This document shows, one piece after another, positions 8,923 to 17,483 of a stretch of DNA of 47,512 nucleotides. The first letter of the stretch is position 1; every line of letters starts with the position of its first letter. Location of the stretch: contig JACATA010000006.1 of NCBI GenBank assembly GCA_013390375.1, forward strand, positions 1-47,512, given 5' to 3'. The translations under genes and the position numbers were made by a program. Origin of the DNA: Marine Group I thaumarchaeote. Its GTDB lineage: Archaea > Thermoproteota > Nitrososphaeria > Nitrososphaerales > Nitrosopumilaceae. The notes under the pieces are model-generated. The model was not told the DNA's origin. It saw only the letters and a program-made list of their open reading frames with translations, and ran no database searches.

Positions 8923-9069
8923 TTATCGAATTATTTCCTGAAGCATTGGATTTTGTTGGTATCGTGCGTTTTTTAGCATGAATTTTAAAAATCTAATTTC
9001 CGATTTTATTAATTTGACTTCAATTCTTACTAAATCCTTTCTTAATTCTTCAGAATCTTTCTCTGACAT
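8923..9069 (-). CDS. 48-aa helical mini-protein, unknown
   Basis: A small frame in the 350-bp gap between the aminopeptidase and tRNA-Pro. The ATG at 9069 gives MSEKDSEELRKDLVRIEVKL followed by a second basic amphipathic stretch and a TAA stop. Heptad-like spacing of Leu/Ile/Val suggests one long helix or coiled coil. No family recognised. Coding status rests on composition and a clean ATG-to-TAA frame; a comparison of related genomes would settle it. Confidence 0.45.
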   Translation of the reverse strand: MSEKDSEELRKDLVRIEVKLIKSEIRFLKFMLKNARYQQNPMLQEIIR

Positions 9070-9198
9070 AGGAAAATAGTAAGTCATAAAATACAAAAAT
9101 TATCAAGTTGTGAATTTCTGACTTAATTATTGTAATTTTCTGACATGTTGGAGTAGTAATCTATCACGCTTAAATTTGGGCAATTGTTTTTGTTCGCT

Positions 9199-9272
9199 GG
9201 GAGCGTGGTCTAGCTTGGTATGATTCTGCGTTTGGGACGCAGAGATCGCGCGTTCGAATCTCGCCGCTCCCA
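9199..9272 (+). tRNA. tRNA-Pro (anticodon TGG)
   Basis: Folds as a standard 74-nt cloverleaf. The acceptor stem is GGGAGCG/CGCTCCC (7 bp, perfect), the anticodon stem CTGCG/CGCAG with loop TTTGGGA gives anticodon TGG, and the T loop is TTCGAAT. The T stem has one C-T mismatch (positions 52/62) and the D stem is weak. Discriminator base A; CCA is not encoded, and no intron is present. A TTAAATTT element about 30 bp upstream looks like its TATA box. Confidence 0.95.
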
Positions 9273-9279
9273 TTTTTTT
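9273..9279 (+). terminator. Oligo-T terminator after tRNA-Pro
   Basis: Seven T residues follow the discriminator base directly, with a second T run ten bases on. Archaeal RNA polymerase stops at such U-tracts without a hairpin. Confidence 0.55.
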
Positions 9280-9343
9280 GGTTTTTAAAGAATTTAGCAG
9301 TACTTAGAATAGAATATTAATAATACCTAGAAAATTTTGACTG

Positions 9344-9850
9344 TTGCATCTTAAAGTTCTCATGTTAAAGCAGGATGATCCTAGAAAATGTAGTGCAGCA
9401 AAATTAGTAAAATTTGGTCTCGCAAAACCTGTTACACGAACTACTTCACGCACATTGATTTTAAATCCATTTTCAAAAAAAACATTATTGGAATCAGACA
9501 AAAAACTTGTTCGTTCTATTACAGGAATTGATTGCTCGTGGAATCTTGCTATTTCAGCCTTTCAAAAACCATTTACTGGTATCTCAAGAAAACTTCCACC
9601 ATTATTAGCAGGAAATCCAATCAATTATTCCAAATTAAATAAATTGACTACTGTAGAAGCATTGGCTGGTGCTGTGTACATTTTGGGTGAATCAGAACTA
9701 ACGCATACACTTCTTCAGAAATTCAAATGGGGACCCACATTCTTTGCATTAAATAAAAACCTCCTGCAGGACTACTCAAAGGCTCAGTCTGAGTCTGAGA
9801 TTCTTGAAATTTGTCATGAATATGGGCTTCCTGACTCCCAGTTTATGTAA
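9344..9850 (+). CDS. Tsr3/DUF367 rRNA aminocarboxypropyltransferase
   Basis: Tsr3 moves the aminocarboxypropyl group of SAM to a hypermodified uridine of small-subunit rRNA. The 168 aa contain the family's start (LKQDDPRKCSAAKLVKFGLA), the GIDCSWN segment, RKLPPLLAGNPINYSKLNKL and EALAGAVYILGE, all diagnostic of DUF367. The TTG at 9344 gives the first beta strand (LHLKVLMLKQDD); the ATG at 9362 would cut into it, so TTG is preferred. It lies just after tRNA-Pro and before the APC transporter. Confidence 0.92.
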   Translation: MHLKVLMLKQDDPRKCSAAKLVKFGLAKPVTRTTSRTLILNPFSKKTLLESDKKLVRSITGIDCSWNLAISAFQKPFTGISRKLPPLLAGNPINYSKLNKLTTVEALAGAVYILGESELTHTLLQKFKWGPTFFALNKNLLQDYSKAQSESEILEICHEYGLPDSQFM

Positions 9851-9910
9851 CGTTGATCAATTTTTCTAACAATTACAGATTTATTCAAGTGTAATCGCAG
9901 ACGATTCGAT

Positions 9911-12274
9911 ATGAGCGTGAAAGCCAACTCAAGTGGACTTGTTCGAAGCCTTTCCCTTTCACAGGCAATAATGATTGGCGTTGCCTCAATGATTGGTGGG
10001 GCTATCTTCGTGCTAGTAGGACCTGGTATATCTGCTGCAGGTCCTGCTTTGATAATTGCATTTCTTCTTAATGGTATCATTACTCTCTTTACTGCATTAA
10101 CTTATGCTGAACTAGGATCTGCCTTACCCGCAACTGGTGGAGGATATAAGTGGGTAAGGGAGGGGCTTCCCAGACCGAATTCATATCTAAGTGGTTGGAT
10201 GGCATGGTTTGCACATACTATCGCAGGTAGTCTATACGCTGTTGCGTTTGGAACATTTTTTGGACATTTGTTAAAGTCTGCAGAAATAATTGACGATACA
10301 TTTGGAATTCCCCTTGAAAAGTTGTTTGCGGTAATTGCAATTGTCATATTTGCTTTTGTCAACATTAGAGGCTCTTCACATACAGGAAAAGTAGGCAGCG
10401 CAATCACTTTTACACAATTAGGAATCATTGCTGCTTTGGTCATAGCTGCTCTTGTAGCCATGACGTTTACGAATCCAAACTGGCCAACTAATTTTCGAGA
10501 TTTCTTTCCTAACGGCACATCTGGTCTTATCCTGGCAATGGGTATCACATTCATAGCATTTGAGGGATATGAAATTATTGCACAGGCAGGAGATGAGATT
10601 AAAAAACCGAAGAAGAACATTCCGAAAGCGATTCTTGTCTCCTTGGGAATAGTAGTTTCTGTGTACGTTCTTTTTGCTTTTGTATTTATTGGCGGACTTG
10701 ATCCTTTGCAAATTGGACAGCCTGCATGGGAGTTTATTGGAGGTTATGGAGAGCTTGGAATAATTGAAGCTGCTGAATACTATCTTCCATTTGGCGCACT
10801 AATTGTACTGGCAGGTGGGTTTGTGTCAACATTGGCTGCATTAAACGCAACAACATTTGCTGCAAGTCGTGTCTCCTTTGCTATGGGAAGAAACTATGAT
10901 TTACCTCCAATGTTTGGTAGATTACATCAGAAATATCGAACACCTTTTGTCTCTACAATATGTTCCGCCATAGTTATGATAGTACTGGCAATGTCCTTTG
11001 ATCTAACAATGATTGCGCTTGCCGCAACTGTTATGTTTTTGTTTTTGTTTGCCCAGGTTAACGTAGCCTGTATTACAATTCGAAGAATGGCCAAAGAAAA
11101 AAAATTAGTGTATGGTTTTAAAACTCCATTTTTTCCTGCAATTCCAATAATTGGTTTTGCCGTTGTTTCTATCCTTGCCGTTTACTTGTTGTTTTCCCAA
11201 CCACTAAGCTGGGCAATTGCTCTTGTTTGGATAGGAGCAGGTTTTTTAATTTACAGGCTGTATACGTCAAAAAGAGAGAAACAAGCCATTGCTCCACTTG
11301 TATTCAACCAAGAGCCTGAAGAAAGAAAGGAGTACAGGGTTTTAGTAGTATTTTCCAAGAATACAGCCACTAAACTTGCTAAGATTGCAGCCGCAATAGC
11401 TGATCAAAAAGACGGTGAAATATCTTTTCTTAGTGTTATAACTGTACCAAAGCAAACCCCATTATCTTTTGCAAACAAAGCTGGCGAGACCGGAATTGGT
11501 GTATTTGATGAACTCAAGAAATCAATTTCTCATTCAATACGACATAGATATCTTGTCAGACTTTCCCATGATCCAACTGAGGCCATATTAGCTACGGCTG
11601 AAGACGAGGGAATTAATACTATGATAGTTGATTTCTCCTTTTTACGGAATAATAGAAAATTATTATCACTATCTACTTGCGATATAATCGGAGTAATTCC
11701 AGGAAAAAACTTTGACAAGGATATGTCAAACCTCATTGTTTCGTATGATAAAGGGCGTCACTCAAACCTTGGACTTGAAATCGCACATGCAATTTCAAAT
11801 GACTACAATAGTAAAATCAGAGTTGTTCGCGGCGTAACACAGTCTCCAGAAGTTGAAGTGGAAATTGTAAATAAAATTAATGAGGTTATGTTTGATCTAG
11901 ACCTCAAAAAAATACAATTTGAAAAGGTGTACCCAAAAACAAAAAACATGATAATATCATCTGAACTTTTGAAAAACTTTAACAAAGTTAAAACTGGTGT
12001 TCTTATTTTGGGTGCTGGAAACCAAGCTGATGCGGCATTTAGCCCAAAAACGCTGGAGCTAGCTGATAAATCAAAAAAGACAGTCTTCATAGTACGCAAT
12101 CATTTGTTCTCAGAATTTCATACTAGATCATTTTTCAATATATTATTGCAAATAATCAAAGAGAACAAGATACTATATCGTATTTACATCGAGATTTTAG
12201 CGTCAATATCCTTCATAAAATCCAAACAAAAGCTTGGAAGATACGACGAAGAGTATTTTGACTCAAAATACTAG
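9911..12274 (+). CDS. APC-family amino-acid permease with C-terminal USP-like cytosolic tail
   Basis: 787 aa. Residues 1-450 form the 12-helix APC transporter: SLSQAIMIGVASMIGGAIFV is the classic unwound first helix (GxxxGxGIF variant), and FIAFEGYEIIAQAGDEIKKP is the conserved helix 6 and loop. Residues 470 onward are soluble, with alternating strands and helices (EYRVLVVFSKNTATKLAKIA; VLILGAGNQADAAF) resembling one or two universal-stress-protein domains, probably a regulatory module. The substrate may be an amino acid or polyamine; sequence does not say which. The ATG start is clear. An 8-bp inverted repeat (12252-12259/12265-12272) overlaps the stop. Confidence 0.9.
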   Translation: MSVKANSSGLVRSLSLSQAIMIGVASMIGGAIFVLVGPGISAAGPALIIAFLLNGIITLFTALTYAELGSALPATGGGYKWVREGLPRPNSYLSGWMAWFAHTIAGSLYAVAFGTFFGHLLKSAEIIDDTFGIPLEKLFAVIAIVIFAFVNIRGSSHTGKVGSAITFTQLGIIAALVIAALVAMTFTNPNWPTNFRDFFPNGTSGLILAMGITFIAFEGYEIIAQAGDEIKKPKKNIPKAILVSLGIVVSVYVLFAFVFIGGLDPLQIGQPAWEFIGGYGELGIIEAAEYYLPFGALIVLAGGFVSTLAALNATTFAASRVSFAMGRNYDLPPMFGRLHQKYRTPFVSTICSAIVMIVLAMSFDLTMIALAATVMFLFLFAQVNVACITIRRMAKEKKLVYGFKTPFFPAIPIIGFAVVSILAVYLLFSQPLSWAIALVWIGAGFLIYRLYTSKREKQAIAPLVFNQEPEERKEYRVLVVFSKNTATKLAKIAAAIADQKDGEISFLSVITVPKQTPLSFANKAGETGIGVFDELKKSISHSIRHRYLVRLSHDPTEAILATAEDEGINTMIVDFSFLRNNRKLLSLSTCDIIGVIPGKNFDKDMSNLIVSYDKGRHSNLGLEIAHAISNDYNSKIRVVRGVTQSPEVEVEIVNKINEVMFDLDLKKIQFEKVYPKTKNMIISSELLKNFNKVKTGVLILGAGNQADAAFSPKTLELADKSKKTVFIVRNHLFSEFHTRSFFNILLQIIKENKILYRIYIEILASISFIKSKQKLGRYDEEYFDSKY

Positions 12275-12309
12275 CAATATTGAAATTACTGACTGAATTA
12301 ACATAACCA

Positions 12310-12595
12310 AGTGTGAGCTGGTGGACGACACGCTGCTACGGCAGAGGAAACTCCTCCCTTCATACAGGAAGTGTGATCTGTAGATGGATAGTCAGAGATG
12401 GCTGGCAACAGAACAGAAAAAAATCCCATCTGGAGTGTACAGTGATGGTACTGCCTGAGGTTTCCAGAGACGGAATGAAAATCTGTCCCACACGAAGCAA
12501 GGCCAAAACGAACCATATGTTCCTGTACTAGGTTCAGGTAGGCCGCAAAGCGAAATATCGTTAAAACAGAAGGAGGGTTACGGCCAGCACTCACT
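12310..12595 (+). ncRNA. rnpB: RNase P RNA, archaeal type
   Basis: The 286-nt gap between the transporter and the next gene carries RNase P hallmarks in order. P1 forms between AGTGTGAGCTGG (12310-12321) and CCAGCACTCACT (12584-12595), 10 of 12 pairs. The CR-I element GAGGAAACTCCTCCC (12344-12358) pairs through P4 with ACAGAAGGAGGGTTAC near the 3' end (12566-12580), and an internal ACAGAACAGAAA occurs around 12410. The RNA cuts 5' leaders from pre-tRNAs with its protein partners. Frames crossing it on either strand lack protein-like character. The end abuts the stop of the convergent gene, with no spacer. Confidence 0.88.
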
Positions 12596-13884
12596 TATTT
12601 TTCTGGCTTGAAACCTTTTGGCAGGGCACCACGCTTACTTGATGGTTTGTCTTCAGATTTTTCTTCAACTTGTGGTTTTTCTTCATCGTAGTAACTTCTA
12701 TGTTCATTATAATCTTCCAAACCTGTTACTTGTGCCTCTCCTCTAATAGTCTGGTATCCTCCGGAGCTTGCACTTGTCTGTACACCAGTGAGTTGTGATG
12801 GGTCAATGCCGGTTTGTTTCAAATTCTTTCCTTCCTTCTTTAGTTTTCTTTGACTTATGATCATTATAGCAACACCACCCAGAGCTGCCATGCCAGCCAT
12901 GCCATAGAGAATAAAGGCTGGAAATTCTCCAGTTGATGTTGTTGCATAACCTTCAGGTGCATTTGGGGTAACACCAAAAATTTCCGAAGTTCCTAAAGTG
13001 TCTCTGTTTGCAAATCCAAGTATGTCTATACTTGCATTGCCAGATGATTCAAAACTTGTTACTTTGTATGTTTTATCAGAAACAAATTTAGCTTCGTGGA
13101 TTTGTTCCCTTATCAATCCCTCTCGAAGACTGCTTTCTCCCATAGTAAAGGACGAAATTACAGTACCTGTCTCAAATCCATATTGTTTAGCATCTACACC
13201 TATTCCAGTTGGATCAAACAAAAAGTGCCAGTTTCCAATTGGCTGTGCTTTTATTTCATCTCCGTCCATTAGTCTGGTATAAAGAAGTTCTGCAGCATCA
13301 CTTGCCTTAAGTGACAAAGCCAATGACGGTGTAAACTTTTCAAAAGATGATATTGGCAAGTTAATTTCAACGTCACCGTATGTTGGTGTATTTATTACAA
13401 CAGGTCCGAGAGCTCCAAACCCTCTCCAGTCTGCATCTAACAAAGTTGGATCGTTTCCTGAACCATGTTTAATCACAATATTTTCAATTGTAGGTCGTAG
13501 TATGATAGTATAATCTACTGACATGCTTGTAGATCTTCCAGTTAAGGTTGATTTATACTCCAAAGAAAGGTCAGAAATGCTAGCTTGACTGCCTTGTGAA
13601 GCAAAGTAGGAATTCAATTTTGCAATCAATGATTCTATACCAGGATTTGATGCAATTGCAGTAAACGATATTTTTTCAGATTTTCCATTCATCGTTTCAG
13701 CCAGTTTTCCACCATCCGAATAGTCTATGCTAATCGACCTTTGGTATACCATCTTAGCATATGCAGTGTCAGAATTAGGGTCAATAGTAACTTCCAGCTG
13801 CGATGATGCAAAAACAGGTGATATACCGCCAACAGCAATGAAAAAAGACAAAAATGCTATAACCGTTATAGTTTTCCTTAGCAC
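12595..13884 (-). CDS. Secreted, C-terminally anchored protein of unknown function
   Basis: 429 aa with a signal peptide (residues 1-26, cleavable after VFA), a beta-rich extracellular part of about 290 residues rich in Ser/Thr, one membrane segment (AFILYGMAGMAALGGVAIMI, about 327-348) and a charged cytosolic tail of about 80 residues containing a Lys/Glu-rich end. No catalytic motif or known domain recognised. GTG start, with GATATAATA upstream as TATA candidate and GTGAG before the start. The architecture (outer domain, one helix, disordered tail) fits a cell-surface receptor or envelope-linked protein, which is inference. Confidence 0.75.
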   Translation of the reverse strand: MLRKTITVIAFLSFFIAVGGISPVFASSQLEVTIDPNSDTAYAKMVYQRSISIDYSDGGKLAETMNGKSEKISFTAIASNPGIESLIAKLNSYFASQGSQASISDLSLEYKSTLTGRSTSMSVDYTIILRPTIENIVIKHGSGNDPTLLDADWRGFGALGPVVINTPTYGDVEINLPISSFEKFTPSLALSLKASDAAELLYTRLMDGDEIKAQPIGNWHFLFDPTGIGVDAKQYGFETGTVISSFTMGESSLREGLIREQIHEAKFVSDKTYKVTSFESSGNASIDILGFANRDTLGTSEIFGVTPNAPEGYATTSTGEFPAFILYGMAGMAALGGVAIMIISQRKLKKEGKNLKQTGIDPSQLTGVQTSASSGGYQTIRGEAQVTGLEDYNEHRSYYDEEKPQVEEKSEDKPSSKRGALPKGFKPEK

Positions 13885-13994
13885 TAAATCTCACTTATTA
13901 TATCATTATTTAATTTTACCCAAAAAATTACCATAAAAATGATAAAGTAATATTGGTAGCGTTACTCTACTAAACTGGTTCTAGGAGAAAAAAA

Positions 13995-14915
13995 TTGATT
14001 ACTATACTTGCCGGTGGCTCCGGTTCAGTTAAACTCGTTAGAGGATTTGCATCTCATAGGTCAGATATTAACGTGATTGTCAATGTGGGGGATAATTATT
14101 GGCTTTATGGAATGTATATCTGTCCTGACATTGATACCATTACTTATGGACTAGCTGATTTACTGGATCATGATAAAGGCTGGGGCATAAAAAAAGATAC
14201 ATTTGGATTTTTACGACAGATGGAAATTTTTGGAGAGGAAACGTGGTTTAGGATAGGTGATAGGGATACTGCTACTCATCTTACCAGAACTAATATGTTA
14301 AAAAACGGCAAAAGTCTGAGCCATATTACAAAATGGATGTGTGAAAAATTTTCAATTGAGATTAAATTAATACCAGTTACTGATAATGCGATTGAGACTA
14401 GAATTATAACAAATAAGGGTGCAATGCACATTCAAGAGTTTTGGGTTAAGCATAGAGGCCTGGATTCAGTCGAAGGAATTGAATATAAAGGTGCAGACAA
14501 GGCTCGTCCAAACCCAGATGCTGTAAACGCAATTCATGATTCTAGTCTTGTAGTTATTGCTCCAGGCAACCCTCTCACCAGTATAGGTCCAATTTTAGCA
14601 ATCAAGGGCATACGGAAAGAGTTGGCAAAAAAGAAAAACAAAGTGGTAGCTGTAAGCCCTATAATTGGAACTTCTGCTATTAGCGGACCCACTGGAAAAT
14701 ACATGGAGGCAGCTGGAATGGAAGTTTCAGCGTTGGGCATTGCAAAGATGTATGCACATGTTTGTTCAAATTTAGTTATAGATACTAAAGATCGTATGCA
14801 AACAAAAGCAATTGAGGAATTGAACATAAATGTACATGATTCAAAAATTAGAATGACAAACAAACAATCTGAAGATGTACTTGCAGCATCCATTCTAAAA
14901 CATTTTCATCCTTAA
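13995..14915 (+). CDS. cofD: 2-phospho-L-lactate transferase (CofD)
   Basis: CofD joins the lactyl-phospho moiety carried on a guanosine donor to FO, producing F420-0. The N-terminus ITILAGGSGSVKLVRGF is the family's nucleotide-binding loop, and NVGDNYWLYGMYICPDIDT and LTRTNMLKNGKSL are also diagnostic; the end VSPIIGTSAISGPTGKYMEA is conserved. Length (306 aa) is normal. The start is TTG, preceded by GGAG at a good distance; no ATG lies before the essential loop. Its partner cofC begins one base after the stop. Confidence 0.95.
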   Translation: MITILAGGSGSVKLVRGFASHRSDINVIVNVGDNYWLYGMYICPDIDTITYGLADLLDHDKGWGIKKDTFGFLRQMEIFGEETWFRIGDRDTATHLTRTNMLKNGKSLSHITKWMCEKFSIEIKLIPVTDNAIETRIITNKGAMHIQEFWVKHRGLDSVEGIEYKGADKARPNPDAVNAIHDSSLVVIAPGNPLTSIGPILAIKGIRKELAKKKNKVVAVSPIIGTSAISGPTGKYMEAAGMEVSALGIAKMYAHVCSNLVIDTKDRMQTKAIEELNINVHDSKIRMTNKQSEDVLAASILKHFHP

Positions 14916-14916
14916 G

Positions 14917-15543
14917 TTGAAAACTTCAGCGATAATTCCAGTTAAGACATTTTCTAAGGCTAAAAAAAGACTAAACTTACAGCAAGAGTGCAAAGAAAAG
15001 ATATGCAGTCTAATGTTGCAAGAAGTTCTCAACACTATATCGAATTGCAAACTTATTAGCAAAATAGTTCTGGTGTCAAAGGATGAGACAGCATTAAAGC
15101 TTGGTAGGCAATTTGATGCCATAGAAATTTTTGATAACGAATCTGGCGTTAACGATGCTATCAGTTTAGCAGACCAGTATCTTTCTGATAAGAAATTTGA
15201 TTGCTCAGTTATCTTTCCACAGGATATACCTATAATGACATCTTCCGATATAGATAACTTGTTAGGCTTTGTAAAGTCTAAAAGATCTGTGATTATTGTT
15301 CCCTCCAGACAATTTAACGGGACAAATGCACTAGTTAGATGTCCTGCTGATATAATGGAGACGAGATATGATAGAGGCAGTTACACATTTCAAATGGACG
15401 CTGCAAGGACCAAAACAAAAAACATATCGATTGCACTGATTCGTAGAATGATGCTTGATATTGATGATGAATTTGATCTTGCATTCATGCTAAAACAAAA
15501 CGACAAGCAGGATTTTTGTAAAAAAATCGAATCATGCTTCTAG
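14917..15543 (+). CDS. cofC: 2-phospho-L-lactate guanylyltransferase (CofC)
   Basis: Makes the activated donor (lactyl-2-diphospho-5'-guanosine or its phosphoenolpyruvate analogue) used by CofD. The 208 aa start with the nucleotidyltransferase signature IIPVKTFSKAKKRL and continue with VIFPQDIPIMTSSDIDNLL, containing the metal-binding Asp, and RFxGTNAL-like RQFNGTNALVRCP. The TTG start follows the cofD stop by a single base, so both are co-translated. The 3' end overlaps the convergent CPBP protease gene by 12 bases. With cofG-cofH in this window only the glutamate ligase CofE is missing. Confidence 0.94.
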   Translation: MKTSAIIPVKTFSKAKKRLNLQQECKEKICSLMLQEVLNTISNCKLISKIVLVSKDETALKLGRQFDAIEIFDNESGVNDAISLADQYLSDKKFDCSVIFPQDIPIMTSSDIDNLLGFVKSKRSVIIVPSRQFNGTNALVRCPADIMETRYDRGSYTFQMDAARTKTKNISIALIRRMMLDIDDEFDLAFMLKQNDKQDFCKKIESCF

Positions 15544-16521
15544 CGTATGCTTTTTCGAGTATACATAATTTAACACCAAAACTGCAACTGAGATTATTCC
15601 AGTTACAACTAGCATTAACTCAAGTGTGCTTAGCAGAGAATGTGAAAATGCATCACCTATGGAAATCTGGTTGATATCAGCTACAATATATCCATAAGAG
15701 AAAACGAAATAGTTCGTTGCCCAATGAATTAAAACAGCAGGAACAAGACCGTATCTGAAATATACCCATCCAATTATAATTCCACTAGCGATTGCCTGTG
15801 CCAATTTACCAGCACTCCACGCTTCATCTGAAAAAATATGTGCTGCGCCGAAAAGTACTCCTACTATGACAATCAATAACAACACCTTTTTCATATTTAC
15901 ATTGCGAAGATTTTGCCATGGCCACCACAATGATTTTACAAGAAATTTAAAGGATGGTTTGTGCGAATATAACATAAAAAGTGGAAGTCCTATCAGTACA
16001 ACCCTAAAACCTAACTCTTCTATTATTGGTGCAAGCGATATATCAAAAAATTGAATTAGTTGGTTTGGTGCTTCCGGTTGCTCAACCGAGATACCAATAA
16101 ATTCCTGCACACCAATTATACTACCTGATACAATCACTAAAATAGAAAACCATTTGATGACAGTAACAATATAGCTGTCTTGAATTTTATATTTCCCTTC
16201 AGAAATCATTGATTGTAATACAGCAACAAAATTTTTTTTTGGACCGAATATTGCAACTGTAAAGAGAATCAAAAAAGTACACCATATTACAACAAACCCA
16301 TCTCCTAACTCAAATTTTACTGGAACTTCAAAACCTATTCCCGCAAGAAAAAGGCTTAAGCTATCCATAGGATACTTGTATGTTATATCATCTCCAATTT
16401 CTGAATTGAAAACCAGATATGCTCCAGTGGGAAATGATAAAACCATCAAACAAAAAATTACTGATATTAAGGCAGTATGCGGTATTGCTAGCCCTTGTAA
16501 AATTTTGTTTTGTGTTGGCAC
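15532..16521 (-). CDS. CPBP (CAAX/Abi) intramembrane metalloprotease
   Basis: 329 aa with about eight membrane helices. The family's catalytic motifs are in place: EELGFR (Glu168, Glu169, Arg173), then FGAAH (His228), then HWATN (His266, Asn270), which bind the metal and activate water inside the membrane. Eukaryotic Rce1 cleaves prenylated CAAX proteins; microbial members process peptides or give bacteriocin immunity. The GTG start lies 6 bp after the stop of the aIF1 gene, so the pair is likely one operon, though no functional link is apparent. Its substrate is unknown. Confidence 0.9.
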   Translation of the reverse strand: MPTQNKILQGLAIPHTALISVIFCLMVLSFPTGAYLVFNSEIGDDITYKYPMDSLSLFLAGIGFEVPVKFELGDGFVVIWCTFLILFTVAIFGPKKNFVAVLQSMISEGKYKIQDSYIVTVIKWFSILVIVSGSIIGVQEFIGISVEQPEAPNQLIQFFDISLAPIIEELGFRVVLIGLPLFMLYSHKPSFKFLVKSLWWPWQNLRNVNMKKVLLLIVIVGVLFGAAHIFSDEAWSAGKLAQAIASGIIIGWVYFRYGLVPAVLIHWATNYFVFSYGYIVADINQISIGDAFSHSLLSTLELMLVVTGIISVAVLVLNYVYSKKHTLEA

Positions 16522-16527
16522 TTTTTT

Positions 16528-16836
16528 TCAGTGTAATTCTATCGTTTCTTCAGCAAAGCCAAGCTTTACCAATGTATCTTTAATTGTATCTCTATGATCA
16601 CCCTGCAAAAATACATAGCCATCTTTTGCCGTTCCGCCACACGCATATTTGTGTTTTAGCTCTCTTGCAACATTACCTAGGTTGTTAATCTTAGGATCAA
16701 GTCCCTCAATCATTGTTCCCTTTTTCCTAAAACGTCGAGTCTCAAGACGTATTATAATATGAGTACTATCTTTGTCAAGATCACCACAGGCGCACAAGTC
16801 ATCAGGAAGTCCACATGTATTACAAATAACCGCCAT
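16528..16836 (-). CDS. Translation initiation factor aIF1 (SUI1 family)
   Basis: aIF1 checks start-codon pairing on the small ribosomal subunit. The 102 aa have an N-terminal zinc-knuckle-like segment (CNTCGLPDDLCACG, Cys5, 8, 15, 17) and the SUI1 fold with RRFRKKGTMIEGLD, and then CGGTAKDGYVFLQGDHRDTI, the family signature. The ATG start gives the usual length. It heads an operon with the membrane protease gene downstream. Confidence 0.95.
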   Translation of the reverse strand: MAVICNTCGLPDDLCACGDLDKDSTHIIIRLETRRFRKKGTMIEGLDPKINNLGNVARELKHKYACGGTAKDGYVFLQGDHRDTIKDTLVKLGFAEETIELH

Positions 16837-16943
16837 TATTTCTAAATTTGATGCTCTAACATATTATTAAGCCTTATCGATATAAAATAAAGTAAATTCA
16901 CAAGATCCCAGTATTTTTTACAAACTAATTTAACGTTATATCA

Positions 16944-17270
16944 TTGCCAAACGATTTAACACAAAAAGCAATTAAGATGATACTTAGCGGTGGCACTTTA
17001 CTAAGCGAGCCCTGTCCATACTGTAAGGGTGTAAGAGTTATGAAAGATGGCCATGCATTGTGTGTAAATTGTGGAAGAGAACCTGAACAAAAACCAACAA
17101 AAACACAGACCAAGGAAAAAAAGTCTATTTCTACTCTAAAAACACTAGAGCAGAAACTTGAAAAATTATCTACTCAACTTGAAAAGGAAAACAAGCCAGC
17201 AAAACAGCAGGAATTGATAAAATCCATTGATTTGCTAATAGATATTATAGCAAAATTAAAGTCGAATTAA
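16944..17270 (+). CDS. p27/SSSCA1-type zinc-finger protein
   Basis: 108 aa. The first 45 residues match the Sjogren/scleroderma autoantigen-1 (p27) finger: an amphipathic helix with KMILSGGTLLSEPCPYC, then CVNCG, giving four Cys ligands (two CxxC about 17 residues apart). A Lys/Gln-rich linker leads to a C-terminal coiled coil (LKTLEQKLEKLSTQLEKE) of about 50 residues. The archaeal members have no established role. The TTG start keeps the full helix before the finger. Sec61-beta follows on the same strand 40 bp later. Confidence 0.82.
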   Translation: MPNDLTQKAIKMILSGGTLLSEPCPYCKGVRVMKDGHALCVNCGREPEQKPTKTQTKEKKSISTLKTLEQKLEKLSTQLEKENKPAKQQELIKSIDLLIDIIAKLKSN

Positions 17271-17310
17271 AAAAGTTTTTATCTTTACCATTCTGTTTTC
17301 AATACTAAGT

Positions 17311-17478
17311 ATGGCTGATAAAAAGAAAAATGCACCACTGCCAGCATCTAGCGCAGGTCTGCTAAGATTCTTTGAGGATGAAACAAAAGGATTTAAGATT
17401 GATCCAAAAATCATCATTTCTATGCCAATAAGCATTATTGTAGTCTCGTGGGTTATAGATCTGCTTTTAATTCCATAA
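17311..17478 (+). CDS. Preprotein translocase subunit Sec61-beta (archaeal SecG)
   Basis: A 55-aa tail-anchored subunit of the SecYE translocon. The first 30 residues are polar and end in the diagnostic GLLRFFEDETKGFKIDPK stretch, followed by one membrane helix (about 34-53, ISMPISIIVVSWVIDLLLIP in full). It starts at ATG and is too short for common gene-length cut-offs. The stop is 5 bp before the ATG of the DUF2070 gene, so both may be read from one transcript. Confidence 0.93.
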   Translation: MADKKKNAPLPASSAGLLRFFEDETKGFKIDPKIIISMPISIIVVSWVIDLLLIP

Positions 17479-17483
17479 ATATC

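Noticed and set aside
10102-10711. Antisense frames of 172 and 97 aa inside the APC transporter
   Set aside because: They are antisense shadows of a clear transporter gene; no domain or start signal.
12252-12272. 8-bp inverted repeat AGTATTTT...AAAATACT at the transporter stop as a terminator
   Set aside because: It lies in coding sequence up to the stop and has no U-tract after it; too weak to call.
12298-12594. 98-aa minus-strand frame (and a 72-aa plus-strand one) across 12.3-12.6 kb
   Set aside because: They lie entirely within the RNase P RNA and lack protein-like composition; RNA hallmarks explain the sequence better.
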